64,000 bases of DNA from Cristatella mucedo. Taxonomy: Eukaryota; Bryozoa; Phylactolaemata; Cristatellidae. Made by a program: the position numbers and the translations under genes. Numbering within the stretch: position 1 is the stretch's first letter; every line of letters begins with the position of its first letter. Below are positions 53,205-63,826 of this stretch, in pieces. Under the pieces are notes generated by a model. It did no database searches. It had not been told where the DNA came from and was given only the letters and a program-made list of their open reading frames with translations. The stretch lies in NCBI GenBank assembly GCA_009760855.2, contig WPIO01000014.1:3962501-4026500 (forward strand), read 5' to 3'.

Positions 53205-53244
53205 CGAGAGCGGCGACCTCCGAGGTTGGAGGTCGCCGCTCTCG
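53205..53244. other. Strong 17-bp stem-loop downstream of beta-subunit stop
   Basis: cgagagcggcgacctcc (53205-53221), loop gaggtt, and ggaggtcgccgctctcg (53228-53244): a perfect GC-rich stem 407 nt after the stop codon, hence probably within the 3' UTR. Confidence 0.8.
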
Positions 53245-53344
53245 TTCGAGCTCAGTCGAAGCTGCTGCTGTTGCTACTAGCTCTAGATACCAGTCGTCTT
53301 TGAAAGTAGGCGAGCCGCCGCCTTCGTCAAGCTTTCGCGCAGTG

Positions 53345-53346
<2 letters not shown>

Positions 53347-53412
<66 letters not shown>
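53347..53412. repeat. (TC)n microsatellite
   Basis: Pure tc run about 550 nt downstream of the beta-subunit stop codon, probably in the 3' UTR or just past it. Confidence 0.95.
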
Positions 53413-53416
<4 letters not shown>

Positions 53417-53743
53417 TGTGAAACGCGGAGTGGGCAAATACACGTACGCAGTGCTCGATTGTCGTTCGCGTGCAATAGCGATGGCGCCCCCCATGTATCC
53501 ACTGTCATTTTGTAGCCCGAATTATTGTCGCGAATGGCACAAAACGCTAGCCGATGAGCAACGCCACCAGTTTATTCCTCCTACACACGGAGCAGGGCGA
53601 AAGCACGACTCTCCTCGCCCCTCTCGCCCACCGGAGTCCCCCGACTCCCTTGTCAAAACAAACACTAATAGCACGTCTGGGCTGCTTACCACATCGAGTG
53701 TGACAGCCCACTCGTACAGCGATCAGGGGCAGTGTCATCAATT

Positions 53744-53749
53744 AAATAA
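53744..53749 (+). terminator. Candidate polyadenylation signal for beta-subunit gene
   Basis: AATAAA in caattaaataaaacc, 946 nt after the stop codon. Another AATAAA-like cluster is at about 53905-53920 just before a SINE. Which one is used cannot be told. Confidence 0.35.
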
Positions 53750-53929
53750 AACCACACATTTGAAGGCGCGCGCGGCGACGCGCGTGCGTCTCGGTTTCAC
53801 GCGTCGCTCTGCTTTGCTGCAGCTAACCAAGCTAGCGAAATGCTCTCATACGACTTTGACGCGCGCATCTGCACTCCCACTCACAGACGTAAGTGCGTCC
53901 TTAAATTAAATAAAAAATAAATCCTAGCT

Positions 53930-54088
53930 GATTAAACAGCCTCTTTTTGTATAGCGACAGAAGAGCCTTTATGGCTATCACCACCGCTTGCAGTGGCGAT
54001 AAAGAATCACTCACCGCAGGAATCGAACCCACGACCTCGGGACCGAGGTCGTGAAAGCAACCGCCTTACCTAGTGTGCCACCACGCCT
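53930..54088 (-). mobile_element. Family 1 SINE, well preserved
   Basis: Very close to the copy at 38985-39152 (cagcctctttttgtatagcg, atggctatcaccaccgcttg, gaatcgaacccacgacctcg, accgccttacctagtgtgcc). Confidence 0.85.
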
Positions 54089-55500
54089 CCTTGCCGGCCG
54101 AAGAATGAGCTCTTGTGCGATAAGGCAGGCGCTGCATGCAAAAATAGCTAGCTTGCTCGCCAACCTTTTGCTTTCATGTTGAGCAGCCCAGGCTGCATCT
54201 CGTGCGTGCTCCGGGATCCGCGAGACAATAAGGTCTGCAACAGGTATAATAATAGTAGCATTATGTTTACGTAATGTAATGAATCTCCATCTGTAACTCC
54301 ACAGAAGCACAATTGCTTCACAACTGCATAAAGTCACAGTTTCGCCAATATTGCAAGCAAGCGAGCGTCCTATTGCATAGACAGGAGCTGCTGCAAGGGA
54401 TGAGCTACCAGAGCGTACGTGGGGCGTCGTCAAAGCACGCGCTAACTTGGTGGTGGTGCCCGTGTCTATAGTGTCATATCTATAGTGTCATTTCTTGTCA
54501 GTATAGTATACTGGCAAGACATACAGGGAAAAAGAACAGGAAGGACAGCTGGCGGTAATGTTACGTGTGCACTGGTGATGTGGTGAAGTCGAGTGAGTAG
54601 CGGCTCTAACTCTGGTGAAATGTCCTGGCGTTTGACTGTTGACACTTACTCGGCCTCAGATAGTTATTTGCAAGCATGAATCATAGGGCTGTTCTGTTTA
54701 GCCTCGGATGCAATCCTTGTCGTATTAAAGCAGCTTCAGCTCTATCTCTCCACGACAATAAACACTTTTATGTCAGTGCTTGTTTTAATGAACCTAATTT
54801 CAATGACGAATACATAATTTAAGATATTAAGGGCAGCCAGCATGGAAACGAAGAAACGGCTATACTTTTCATTCGTATTCCAGGATTTACTTTTTTCATG
54901 CGCACCACAGAACGGACCTAATTCGCATCCTGGGACAAACAGTCAGCATGGCTACAACTGCACATCATTTTTTATCAAGCTCGATTGGTTAAGCACATTA
55001 TGGTTAGAAAACAGCTTGTGTTTATCTACCATTTATATTTTACTGCGCTGCTATAAAACTAGGAATTGCCAAGTGCAGCCCAAGAAATGTAAGCAGGGGT
55101 CTTACTAAAAAGCAGTCCTGAGTGTTTTCTTGTGTGGTTTTGCATGCTCGTCTAAGCGTGACGCCTTAAATGTCATCGACCCTCTCTTATAGCTTCTCTT
55201 GCAGCAAGTTGTGAAGTCCCAGCATAGAGATTTAGTTCTTTTAGGGAGCTTTACAAACGAACTTTTAGTATAATCGCTATTTTCATCGTGAGCACTGCCG
55301 GCCGATAATAGCTGAAATACCCAATTCAAGTAAATTGGGTGCATTCAGAAGGAAGCACGTCTACCCTCTGCTTGCTAAGCGGCGCGGACAGAAAAATAGG
55401 CATGGTGGCATTACTATCCTGGGGACTTTTGGCTACGCTCACTCAAGGTCAAGGTTCAGCCTCCTATTATTGATCCGATCGTAGAAGACAGGCAAAGGAC
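54089..55500. other. Intergenic DNA between beta-subunit and membrane-protein genes
   Basis: Contains a short family 2 LINE tail on the minus strand near 54268-54310 (gaatctccatctgtaactcc) and a SINE 2/LINE-like tail at about 55200-55262 (agcatagagatttagttctt, ttagggagctttacaaacga). No gene is supported here. Confidence 0.5.
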
Positions 55501-56341
55501 GCGAGTGAAAGCACCGCGATGTTCACACGTAGTTAAATGTCCACCGTTTTTCTGCTTCTTCGATTTTGCAGACCTAATTCACTGCACGAGACGACATCTT
55601 GCACTCCTGCCCAAGACGACGACGACGACGAAGGATCTCGTACCGAGCGCACAGAATCACGCGGTAGGGCTGAGCGTCGAGGCGAGGGCGAGCGAAGGCT
55701 CGATGCGTCCGATTCAGCTCGGGCGGGGCAGCTGAGGTCTCGCCGACGCCGCGACGCTCCCGCTGCCTTCCGGGACGCTTCGCGATGCGCCGGCCGCTCG
55801 CGCGCTCCCCCCACCCGCCGCCGCCACTCAATTCGCGCCGCCAGCCGAAATGCGGGCTGCGTATCCGCACGCGCTGGGCGCCGCCGCTGCCGCGGTGGTG
55901 TCGCGCGGCGACCGAGAACTCAAATCTCTTTTTAGGCACTTTGCGTTTGCTGCCACGAAAGCGTGGTCGAGTGGTTAGTAGTAGTAGCATGCTCAATAAA
56001 CAACAAGAATAACACGGCTAGGCGTGACAGGCAAGGGGTCAGCATGCAAGTGTGGCTAGTGGCAAGGCCGGCGGGCAGCCAGCTAGCGGCGAGACAAACG
56101 GGCGGGTAGCCTGCCGCGCCGCCGCTGCCCGCCGGTCTCGTCTCGCCCGTTCTTGCGGTCGCGCGGCCGCTATTATTAGAGCTCCCGGACTGGCCGGCCG
56201 CGGCGACGAATTTTAAAGCGGCGGCGGCGGCTCGCCTAAAGAACCGGCGCGCCGCCGCCGGCGGGCGGGCGGGCGGGCGGGCGGGCGGGCGGGCGGGCGG
56301 TCGGGCCGCGATTGCTCCGAGAGCAGCGGCTTCGCAACGAC
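55500..56341 (+). promoter_or_regulatory. GC-rich upstream region of the membrane-protein gene
   Basis: High GC and CpG, with a (cgacga)-type run at 55615-55630 and a (GGGC)n run at about 56260-56300, ending at the ATG at 56342. A minus-strand LINE family 1 tail (about 55935-56065: ctcaaatctctttttaggca, gtggttagtagtagtagcat, catgcaagtgtggctagtgg) interrupts it. Likely promoter and 5' UTR; no core element is identified. Confidence 0.45.
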
Positions 56342-59300
56342 ATGCCCCGGCTGCTGCTGCTCGACGGCCGCCGTGCCGCAGCCTGCGCGCTTTTAGCACT
56401 CGTCGCACTCGCGCGCTGCGCAATCGTCGTCGTCGGCCGCGAGCAGTCATACACGCTGGAGGACCTACGCGAGCTAGGTGAGTGCCGGCCGCGGCGTGGC
56501 GCGACGGCTCGGAGGGGCGGGGGTGGAAGGGAGCCGCCCCGTCTCGCCCCGCTCCTCTGGCGGCACGCGCTAGAGCAGCGAATTATAGGACCGAGCACTA
56601 GTCGCCAGCAGGAATCTTCGGGCAAAAGCTTTTGGCCAATTGCCCTCGTCGCGTTATGAATTCGGATTGCGTTGACAATCAAGTCGGCCGCGCCAAATGT
56701 CGGCTGTCGCGAGACGCTACTACCAGTCAATTCTCGTACTTTCCATCCGGCGGTCCATCGCCGCTATTTGTTCGACGCTTATATGCTCAGCCGTCTTGTC
56801 CCGCGCCAACTCACCCGTACTCTGCGGTTTTCATGCTGCGTTAGTCAGACGGCAATGTTGTTTTCCACGAATGCGCACCGAAAATTGCGAACGTGGCGAA
56901 CTTCGGCGTCGCTTCGAAATGCTCAAATTCGTAGTGCAGCTCGCGGCTTTCGCAGCTACGCACGTTCTCGATGCTCGCGGCTTGTGCAGTCAGATTTCGC
57001 AGCGGCTCGTAGTCTACGCACGCGCATGCGCGAGAGAGCGGGAGAGGAAGGCGCGCGCACACACACAAACACGCATGCACAGAAGTCTCAGTAGACGTCT
57101 CTTGTTCTCGTGTAGGCAGCGACGGAGGCGCGGCCGCCGCGTCGGGCGATCAGGTCCGCGTAGCGAGCTTGCGACCGCTGCCTTAGTTCGACTCGCTCTC
57201 CCACAGAGCTGCAGCGAACAGGAGAACGTAAAAAAAGACGCTCGCCTATAAAACTGCATTGTCCGAAATAGCGTAACGAAGGTGTGTCCGCTCGACGGCC
57301 GGGCGGAGCGCCACATGCGGGACTCGAATCATTTGTCGGCATCATTTGTTCCCTTGTCCTCGCGTTTTGTTTTCCTACGCAAAAAGTCGCCATAACTCGC
57401 CGTCGCCTCGAGTCCGCGAATGCGCGAGAGCAGCATTTGACGCGGGCGCCGACGCGCATCGTCTGCTGCGCGCGCCGCCGTCCGTCTCGCGCGCTCGCCG
57501 CCGGGCTGCAGCCGGTGAGGAGCTACGTTCGCAATTCGAGCATCTCGACGCCGTCTCGACTTTTCGTCGCAGGCCGCACTGCGCGCCCCGCAGGCTCGGC
57601 TTTTAGGCGCCGCGGCGGAGCTGCTCGCCGACTGGCACCACGCGCCGCGCTCCGCATTCCGATCGCTGCTCGCGCGCGCGCGCGAGCTCGCGTCGCTCTC
57701 TAGCCCGCGTGAAGGCCGGCTCATTACCCGCAGATCAGACGGGTGCCGCGCGCCTCTTGTAGGCTACGAGCCGTGCCAGAAGGGCTCGCACCTGCCGGCC
57801 TCGTCGGCCTGCTCCTCGTCCGCCGCCTATTTTTCGTGCGGCAGCAATGGCAGCTGGCTCCAGCAGACGTGCGCCGGCCGCCGCGCTACTTTCAACCGGC
57901 TGACGTGTAGCTGCGACGTCGCGAGCGAAGGAGAGGGCTGCGTCGTCGTCGACGACGACGACGACGGCGAGCGCGCGACCGGCGAGCGGCTCCGCGAGTA
58001 CGCGGACTGTTGCCGCCTGATCCGCACCGTGTCGAGAATGGTATTCGGTCGGACGTCCGGAAAGATGTCGTGCGGACGCGCTTACCTCAAGGCGGTCGCC
58101 GGTAGAAACAGTTCGCGGCGCCGAACCGCGGCACCGTCGGCGGCGGCGTCGCCCACCGCATTAGTGCAGCAGCCACCGGATGCGGACTCTCGACTCTCAG
58201 CCGGCGGTAAACAGCGCGACTTGAGAGACTCCCCACGAAGTGGCGTGGCTCCGTCGCGCCGAGTGCTCGCTGCGGCTTTCCGCATTCGGCCGACTTTTGC
58301 TTCACTTAAGAAGCTTCGCGGTGTAACTTCACGCAAGACCCGTCGGTCCTAGGGTGTCAGTTCTGTCACTTGACGCGTAGCTGTTTGAAATGAGGCAGGA
58401 CTGCCAAGTGGCTTGACCTAGAGAGAGAAAATTACAATTAAGAGCGAAGGAAATTTCATTGTTGCAGTATCGATCGAGAACTAGCGCCAGCGGTATGGTA
58501 CTTGGACGCTCTGGGCTAACCAGGTTAAGGTCAAGGCCAACAATACCGACGACTGTTTTTTCCTCCCTGTGACATGTCGAGACCATGTAACGGTAGTTTA
58601 TTGATAAGGAGGCGAGGTTGTTGCGACCATGCCATTCGCTTGTTAGTTAAATATATTGAAATTCGGAATGTCAGAGAGCTTTATCTAACCTCGCTACTAG
58701 GTAGTCAAATATTTCTAGGCAATAACGTTAATGCGACTTCAAGGTCGTCCAATCGATACAATAATAATAATACGTTTGATATAGCACCCTCAGATAACTC
58801 AATCTCTTACAAGGCACTTTACATTTGCTGCAAAGGTAGCACGACGATCGAATGGTTAGCGGTAGCATACTCAATGACAACAAGCATAACATGGTTAAAA
58901 AATACTAGGTGGTTCAACAGCCTCTTTTGTATAGTGACAGAGGAGACTTTACGGCTATCGCCACCGCTTGCAGTGGTAATAAAGGATTGCCAACGGTAGG
59001 ATTTGAACCCACGACCTCGGGACCGAGGTCATGAAGAGCAAGCGCCTTACCTAGTGTGCCATCGCGGCTCGTGACGTGCACAGGATAAGCATGAAAAAAT
59101 GGTTAGTGGCAGCATGCACAGTATCAGCACGCATAAGCACATAAAGGACGAATCACATGGACCAACTAAATGCTGTGTAAATAGATGCCTTTTTAGTTTT
59201 TTTTTCCAAATGTGGTCAAATCAGCGGATGTCGTGACGAAAGTCGGAAGTGAGTTCAAGCCTTTGGGAGCATACTGACTAAAGGCACGGTCTCCAAAGAA

Positions 59301-61229
59301 TTTGAGGTTCGTACGAGGTATAGGCAGGCGATGAGATTCCGAAAAGTGAGTGGAACGATGCTTAGCCTGATGGGGGAGTAGATCTGATAGGTAGGCTGAA
59401 GCCATTGAATGAAGAGACCTAGGCGCAAGCATTCTGTCTGTCACAATCCGGCATGCTGCCAGGCTCAGTCAGCAGTTCTAAAAGAAAAGATCTATGGGCA
59501 ACAGTCTTAGCTGTTTTCTGGAAAAAAGTGGCAAATGAGTAAACCGAAACGAGTTAACGACCCACATTTTCTGGCTCAAGGTGGACACTGCATTTCGCTT
59601 CACTTTTATGGAAAATAAATTTGACAGATACTTTCACGACGCCCTAGCCTCAGTGTTATGCACCCTTATTATGTGTCGATGGTTGTTTGTATTGATACGG
59701 ACACAGATCGCTCTCTATTTGCGTTTTTATTCTTCTAGGCAACAATAGTCATACTGATACAGCTCCGGCGTTACCGATGCTCATCGGGTTCGGCTGCATG
59801 GCGGTATTTCTGGCCGCAGTTCCAGCGGCAGTGGCTCTCTGCTACCAATTCTCGTCAAAGCCGAGTTCTTCACGGAGGTAATAGAAATGGTGGCTATTTG
59901 CTTTGTCACTACTGCAGCCGTCGTGTCTTTCGTCTACGAGGCATTGAGCATTGCTGAATCGCCAGCCATACTAAAGAAATGTAGTGCTACATAAAGGATT
60001 AAAAAATTCAGTGTAGGCTTCACACGGAGTTCCTCCTGATCACAATACATATTCTGCCATTCTGCCCCTAACGTTTAGCAAACCTTAGTCAAACAGTTCG
60101 AACTACTAGCCTTTACTTTTCGTAAAAGGTGAACGACTACAGCGGCCATTTTCAGCCATCACAGATCGCTATCCATCTTTCAGAGCCGCAGCACTGAGCA
60201 GCGAACTCGACAGTTCAGAGAGACGGGAATCAAATGACTATTATCTCCCGCAAGTTACAAAGCTCTGCTCGTCGGAATTACTAGCAGCAACAGATCAAGC
60301 ACCTTCGAACAGTACCGCAAATTCACCGGGTCTGGAGCTTAATTCTTCCGAGGTAAGCACTGCTCTATGCTGTCCCTAGTCGCTGTCATCAGCCCTGCCA
60401 CTTTTCCATCAGTCTCCGGAATAATAATATTAAAAGCAATAAGAAATTTTTATGGCACCCTAAGAGAAATAAATGTCTTTCTAGGCACTTTACAACTACT
60501 GTAAAGGATGCATGCCAACCGGTTAGTGATAAAATGCAGTGTCAGCACACATAAGCACACACAAGACAATTCATAAGGTCACAGCAAATACTGAGAGAAC
60601 AAAAGGCATAAATAGATCAGTTCGTAAGACCTTATAGCTGTAGGTCAGCAGGCGTAGTTTTGTAAGATCTTGAAAATAATCAGGTTATCAAACTGATTGA
60701 CGATAGGATCCGAGAAAGCACTTGACAATGCGAAACGGATGACCACAGGCGCCACCCTTATCATTGAACATCGTACTTGTACTAATAATAGTAATAATAA
60801 TACATTTGTATAGCACCCTTAGAGAGCTGAATCTCTCTCTAGGTACTTTACAGATGCATTACCAAATATTTGGTGGTAACACCCACAAGAAGCAGGTGCA
60901 CCAAGCAGCAGGCACGAACAAGTTAGCATGTACATGCACACGAAGGACAATTCACAAAGACCCAAGGTGATATCGCCTTCTTATATCTGTAGAAGTCTGC
61001 CTCCGGGCCGGTGTCGCACATACAAGAGACTTATTATTCTTGCACTGTGATCACAAACGAAACTGCCGATTCGCAAGAAGATGCTGATGGAGCAGCTGAT
61101 TCAACTAACAGCAATAACCTCGGTGGGACACCGCAGCTGCAGCTGAGTGGATCCACGGTTCCTGCTATTTGCTGCCCAAGTTTGCCTTATTATTTTGTCA
61201 TAGAGACGGCAGAAACCGCCTTGCATTGA
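56342..61229 (+). CDS. Unnamed type I membrane protein with CBM14-like cysteine region
   Basis: Five exons (56342-56477, 57763-58101, 59739-59877, 60184-60352, 60993-61229) with phases 1, 1, 2, 0 that all agree, giving 339 residues. Exon 1 is a signal peptide (MPRLLLLDG, then ALLALVALARCAIVVVG) and EQSYTLEDLREL. Exon 2 has cysteines at about residues 50, 62, 71, 82, 94, 96 and 105, with YFSCGSNGSW and CAGRRATFNRLTC resembling the chitin-binding peritrophin-A pattern, then an acidic VVVDDDDDGE and a CC pair. Exon 3 encodes one membrane segment at about residues 172-194 (MLIGFGCMAVFLAAVPAAVA) and a basic stop-transfer end. Exons 4-5 encode a Ser/Asn/Glu-rich tail ending IETAETALH. The topology implies an extracellular N-terminus. 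No named family is certain; it could instead be a different small cysteine-rich receptor. Confidence 0.8.
57763..58101 (+). CDS. Exon 2 of the membrane-protein gene: cysteine-rich ectodomain
   Basis: 113 codons between cttgtag|GC and a GTAGAA donor. Spacing C-11-C-8-C-10-C-11-C-1-C-8-C; the second half matches CBM14 well (aromatic pair before the third Cys, Phe-Asn before the fifth), while the first gap is shorter than usual. An earlier donor is possible near 58040, but only the one at 58101 gives the phase required by exon 3. Codons are strongly GC-ending, unlike exons 3-5, which lie in AT-richer DNA. Confidence 0.75.
58757..59425 (-). mobile_element. LINE family 1 3' end with a nested family 1 SINE
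   Basis: The LINE reads on the minus strand from the ORF2 terminus (SLHSMASAYLSDLLPHQAKH, RTNLKFFGDRAFSQYAPK at about 59260-59420) through the 3' UTR to the tail near 58760 (ctcagataactcaatctctt). A SINE on the same strand (58917-59072) interrupts it. Lies in intron 2 of the membrane-protein gene. Confidence 0.82.
58917..59072 (-). mobile_element. Family 1 SINE nested in LINE
   Basis: acagcctcttttgtatagtg, acggctatcgccaccgcttg, gatttgaacccacgacctcg, gccttacctagtgtgccatc. Insertion after the LINE shows the SINE family was active later than this LINE copy. Confidence 0.85.
60418..60960 (-). mobile_element. Two LINE family 1 tails (minus strand)
   Basis: First at about 60418-60590 (atggcaccctaagagaaata, tttctaggcactttacaact), second at about 60775-60960 (tatagcacccttagagagct, gaatctctctctaggtactt). 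Both are 3' UTR only. They fill the last intron of the membrane-protein gene up to 30 nt before the exon 5 acceptor. Confidence 0.72.
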
Positions 61230-61245
61230 GTTCGCCACTCAACTC

Positions 61246-61251
61246 AATAAA
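61246..61251 (+). terminator. Probable polyadenylation signal of the membrane-protein gene
   Basis: AATAAA 17 nt after the stop codon, in actcaataaatacagag. A very short 3' UTR would result. Confidence 0.5.
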
Positions 61252-62473
61252 TACAGAGGGTGCTGTGACATCATCGCTAAACAGCCCGTAAATCTGTGTT
61301 GTGTCACGTCCAATTTCGAAATAAAACTGTACTTGAATGCGTGTTAGATGCACGCGGCACCATGCCGACCTGCTGCCGCCACTATCGACTACTAAAATGG
61401 TGAAAAGCATAGCTTTATGTGATAGACTGTATCTATCTTAGAGTTGAAAATATGCTATCCTAGTAATTAATTGTCGCGTTTTCGGGTACAAAGATGAAAA
61501 TAAATCAAGAAATTAGGCTAAAGGTTCATTTTTGTAAGTGCAGACTATGTTACAGTGAACGTTGCTTCGGATGAGTCCTTGCCTGGCCAGTGTCACTGCC
61601 TATATAATGAAGTTCCCACACCACTGGTTTACGATATGATGATTCAAAACCTTTTCTCTTAATCATTGAAAAAGATAGGAATTCTGATTGCACAAATCAA
61701 GTATGAAATAGAGAATATGCTTAGCTCAAAGAAAAAACTTGATAACTACTAGCAGTCACTATAATTCCAAATGGATTTTGTATGCTTACACCAAATGGCT
61801 GGAATGTTTAAGGGCAGGGTCAACCCATACTAAATTTACAAGTAGAATTATTCACATACTTCGGGTCGAGCAGAAACACCCGGGCTGACTCATGGCCGAG
61901 CTTTTTTATATGCCTGGTCTCGATTTGATGTCCTAATTGAGTATGAATGGGGTTGGCCACCATTTCTGATACTCCAATCAAAGGTGCTGTGAGGGCCGGT
62001 ACCAAAAAAGGTAACCACAAATCCCACTTGGCTCTTGCCTGTCCAGGTCTGAACTTGGACGAGGAAGAAAGAAACCACTTTTTGTATGGCTGAGACCTTA
62101 TCAATGCATTGGACCGGTTAGGCTAGCAGCCGTTTGAGGTTATACAGACAGCTCCCAACTAACGACGGTTGGACTTACGAAAATTCGGAGATAAGAACTC
62201 GGCCACGGTCACGCAAAAATCGAAAATCTAAATTTATCCAAGAAAACTTTCAAAACCCGCGAGCAGTCAGTAGATTCTTGACAACGCTACAACCAGTCAC
62301 AGTTAGCCGACACAAGCAGCATGCAGTTTGTCACCGATATCTGACCACGATCAGCAAAGTCGGGTCACAAGCACATACAAAAGGGCACAGCACAGGGATA
62401 CGTGCAGCCTCCGCTGCAAACACATTGTTCAACCATGAGCGAACTACCAGAGAAGACAAGTATGAAAAGGCAT
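61252..62473. other. Intergenic DNA between convergent genes
   Basis: No supported gene. Open frames at 61820-62104 (minus) and 62134-62481 (plus, starting in ctcccaactaacgacggttg) have no splice or motif support. The latter begins in sequence that loosely resembles the ends of some pogo/Tigger-like elements, which I cannot confirm. Confidence 0.4.
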
Positions 62474-62479
62474 TTTATT
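62474..62479 (-). terminator. Candidate polyadenylation signal for the right-edge gene
   Basis: AATAAA on the minus strand, about 400 nt past the stop codon at 62877. Spacing is reasonable for a 3' UTR. Confidence 0.35.
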
Positions 62480-62876
62480 AATTAAACAAGAACTTCGAAA
62501 GGGTCAATTGTAAATAATAGTAGAGTACTGCAAAAAAGCAGCAAAGGATGCAGCAGCTTCACTATTTAACATAATGCCACACGCGCAACTGCCGTTGGCA
62601 GGCGCGTATGCTGCTGCTAGTTTACACAGCGTGCAATATTAATCAACCAGTCTATATGCACATATTTAAACGAAGCACAGGACGCACAGCCCACAGCCAG
62701 CAACTGCGAAGGACGGCAAGCAATGACAGACCTCGCACTTCCCGTGGAGGCTTGCTCTTTCATACGCAGCCCTGCTTGCTTCTCTAATCCACCGAAATCG
62801 ATGTGCTAATATAGCACACCTGCTAAGGTGTTTGCGCTATAGACTACTGATGCACTAGCTGTGACGACAGTCAATT

Positions 62877-63652
62877 CTACTTCTTGGCTCCCACCTTGTC
62901 AGCAATGTAGCCCAGAAGTGATGATATACCACCACTAGTAGAGCATGGGTTATTACTGAAACCGATGACAGACTCATAAGCATCACAGAATAGGCGCCGA
63001 ACCTCATCGAGACGTGCCTTGCGTGGAGTATACGTTTCCGTTCCGTGCTCAGGTACGTCAGGCCTGCAGAGAAACCGCAACAGAAGTGCTGCTAGAACAA
63101 CGTGAGGCCACCCGATATTGCAAAGAAGCCTGTGCTATTTCAGCAGCCTCATGCCACGCCTGGCAATAATAATTAAGACTAAGCATAATCGATCTTGTCG
63201 CAGTGGCAGGTCGGGCTGCAGGCAGCAAGGTAGGCAGCAAGCACAGACAGCCCTTACGTACAGGCTACCGGCTGTTCCCGACGAAGATGACTTGCACGAC
63301 TCCCAGAAGCTGCAGTTGCCCGATATCATTTGCCAGCTGCAGGGAACAGAGCGGCCAGTCGTCAGCGCGAAGCTTGTAACAGCAAGCTACACACTGCACA
63401 GAGAAATGACAGGCCAGAAAACATAGAAATAGATTCTACCGGGTATCGACCCCTCGGGACTGCGCAACCCGCACCTGCCAACAGCACACGGCGAGTCTGA
63501 CTGCAGCCGAACGGGTACAGCGACCGGCGTGCTGTCGCGGAGGCTTGGTGCGACCGTGTCGGTGGAAGCACTCAGCATCTGCGCTACGGTGCCGTCGTCG
63601 CCGCTGCTGCCGCCACCGTTGCTGCAAAGAGGCAAACGTGGCTGCTCACCAA
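62877..63652 (-). CDS. 3' end of an unrecognised gene (two exons)
   Basis: Exon 63475-63652 (acceptor CCTAG|TTGG, donor CAG|GTGCGG, phase 1 in and 2 out) joins exon 62877-63063 (acceptor CTGCAG|GCC) exactly in phase. The joined frame reads VGEQPRLPLCSNGGGSSGDD, a Ser/Thr-rich stretch, CAVGRPDVPEHGTETYTPRK, ARLDEVRRLFCDAYESVIGF and ends LLGYIADKVGAKK. The last 50 residues look like a folded helical end (RLDEVRRLFCDAY); the upstream part looks disordered. I do not recognise the family. An exon further upstream, toward the right edge, must supply one base of the first codon. The gene is convergent with the membrane-protein gene. Confidence 0.6.
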
Positions 63653-63662
63653 CTAGGAAGGT

Positions 63663-63663
<1 letters not shown>

Positions 63664-63711
<48 letters not shown>

Positions 63712-63712
63712 A
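63664..63712. repeat. (GA)n microsatellite next to a splice acceptor
   Basis: On the minus strand this is a (TC)n tract about 10 nt upstream of the acceptor at 63653-63654, so it serves as the pyrimidine tract of that intron. Confidence 0.9.
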
Positions 63713-63826
63713 AAAGATAGAGAGAAATCGTGGCTTTGGTAACAAGATCAGAAGACACAGCTTCTGGGAGCCCGCAAGGTCGGCCAAAGAGAGCGTGCAT
63801 ACAATCTAAGGCAGTGCGCGGCGAGG

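Noticed and set aside
55533-57724. Several long Arg/Ala-rich ORFs on both strands in the GC-rich block
   Set aside because: Stops are rare in GC-rich DNA. No motifs, no splice logic, and they overlap the promoter, exon 1 and intron 1 of the membrane-protein gene.
61820-62104. 94-codon minus-strand ORF
   Set aside because: No homology, no splice context, and sits in the intergenic space between convergent genes; likely chance or old repeat.
63118-63426. Plus-strand ORF containing VPDEDDLHDSQKLQLPDI
   Set aside because: Looks protein-like, but lies in the intron of the minus-strand gene and has no partner exon in phase on the plus strand. Kept only as a reminder.
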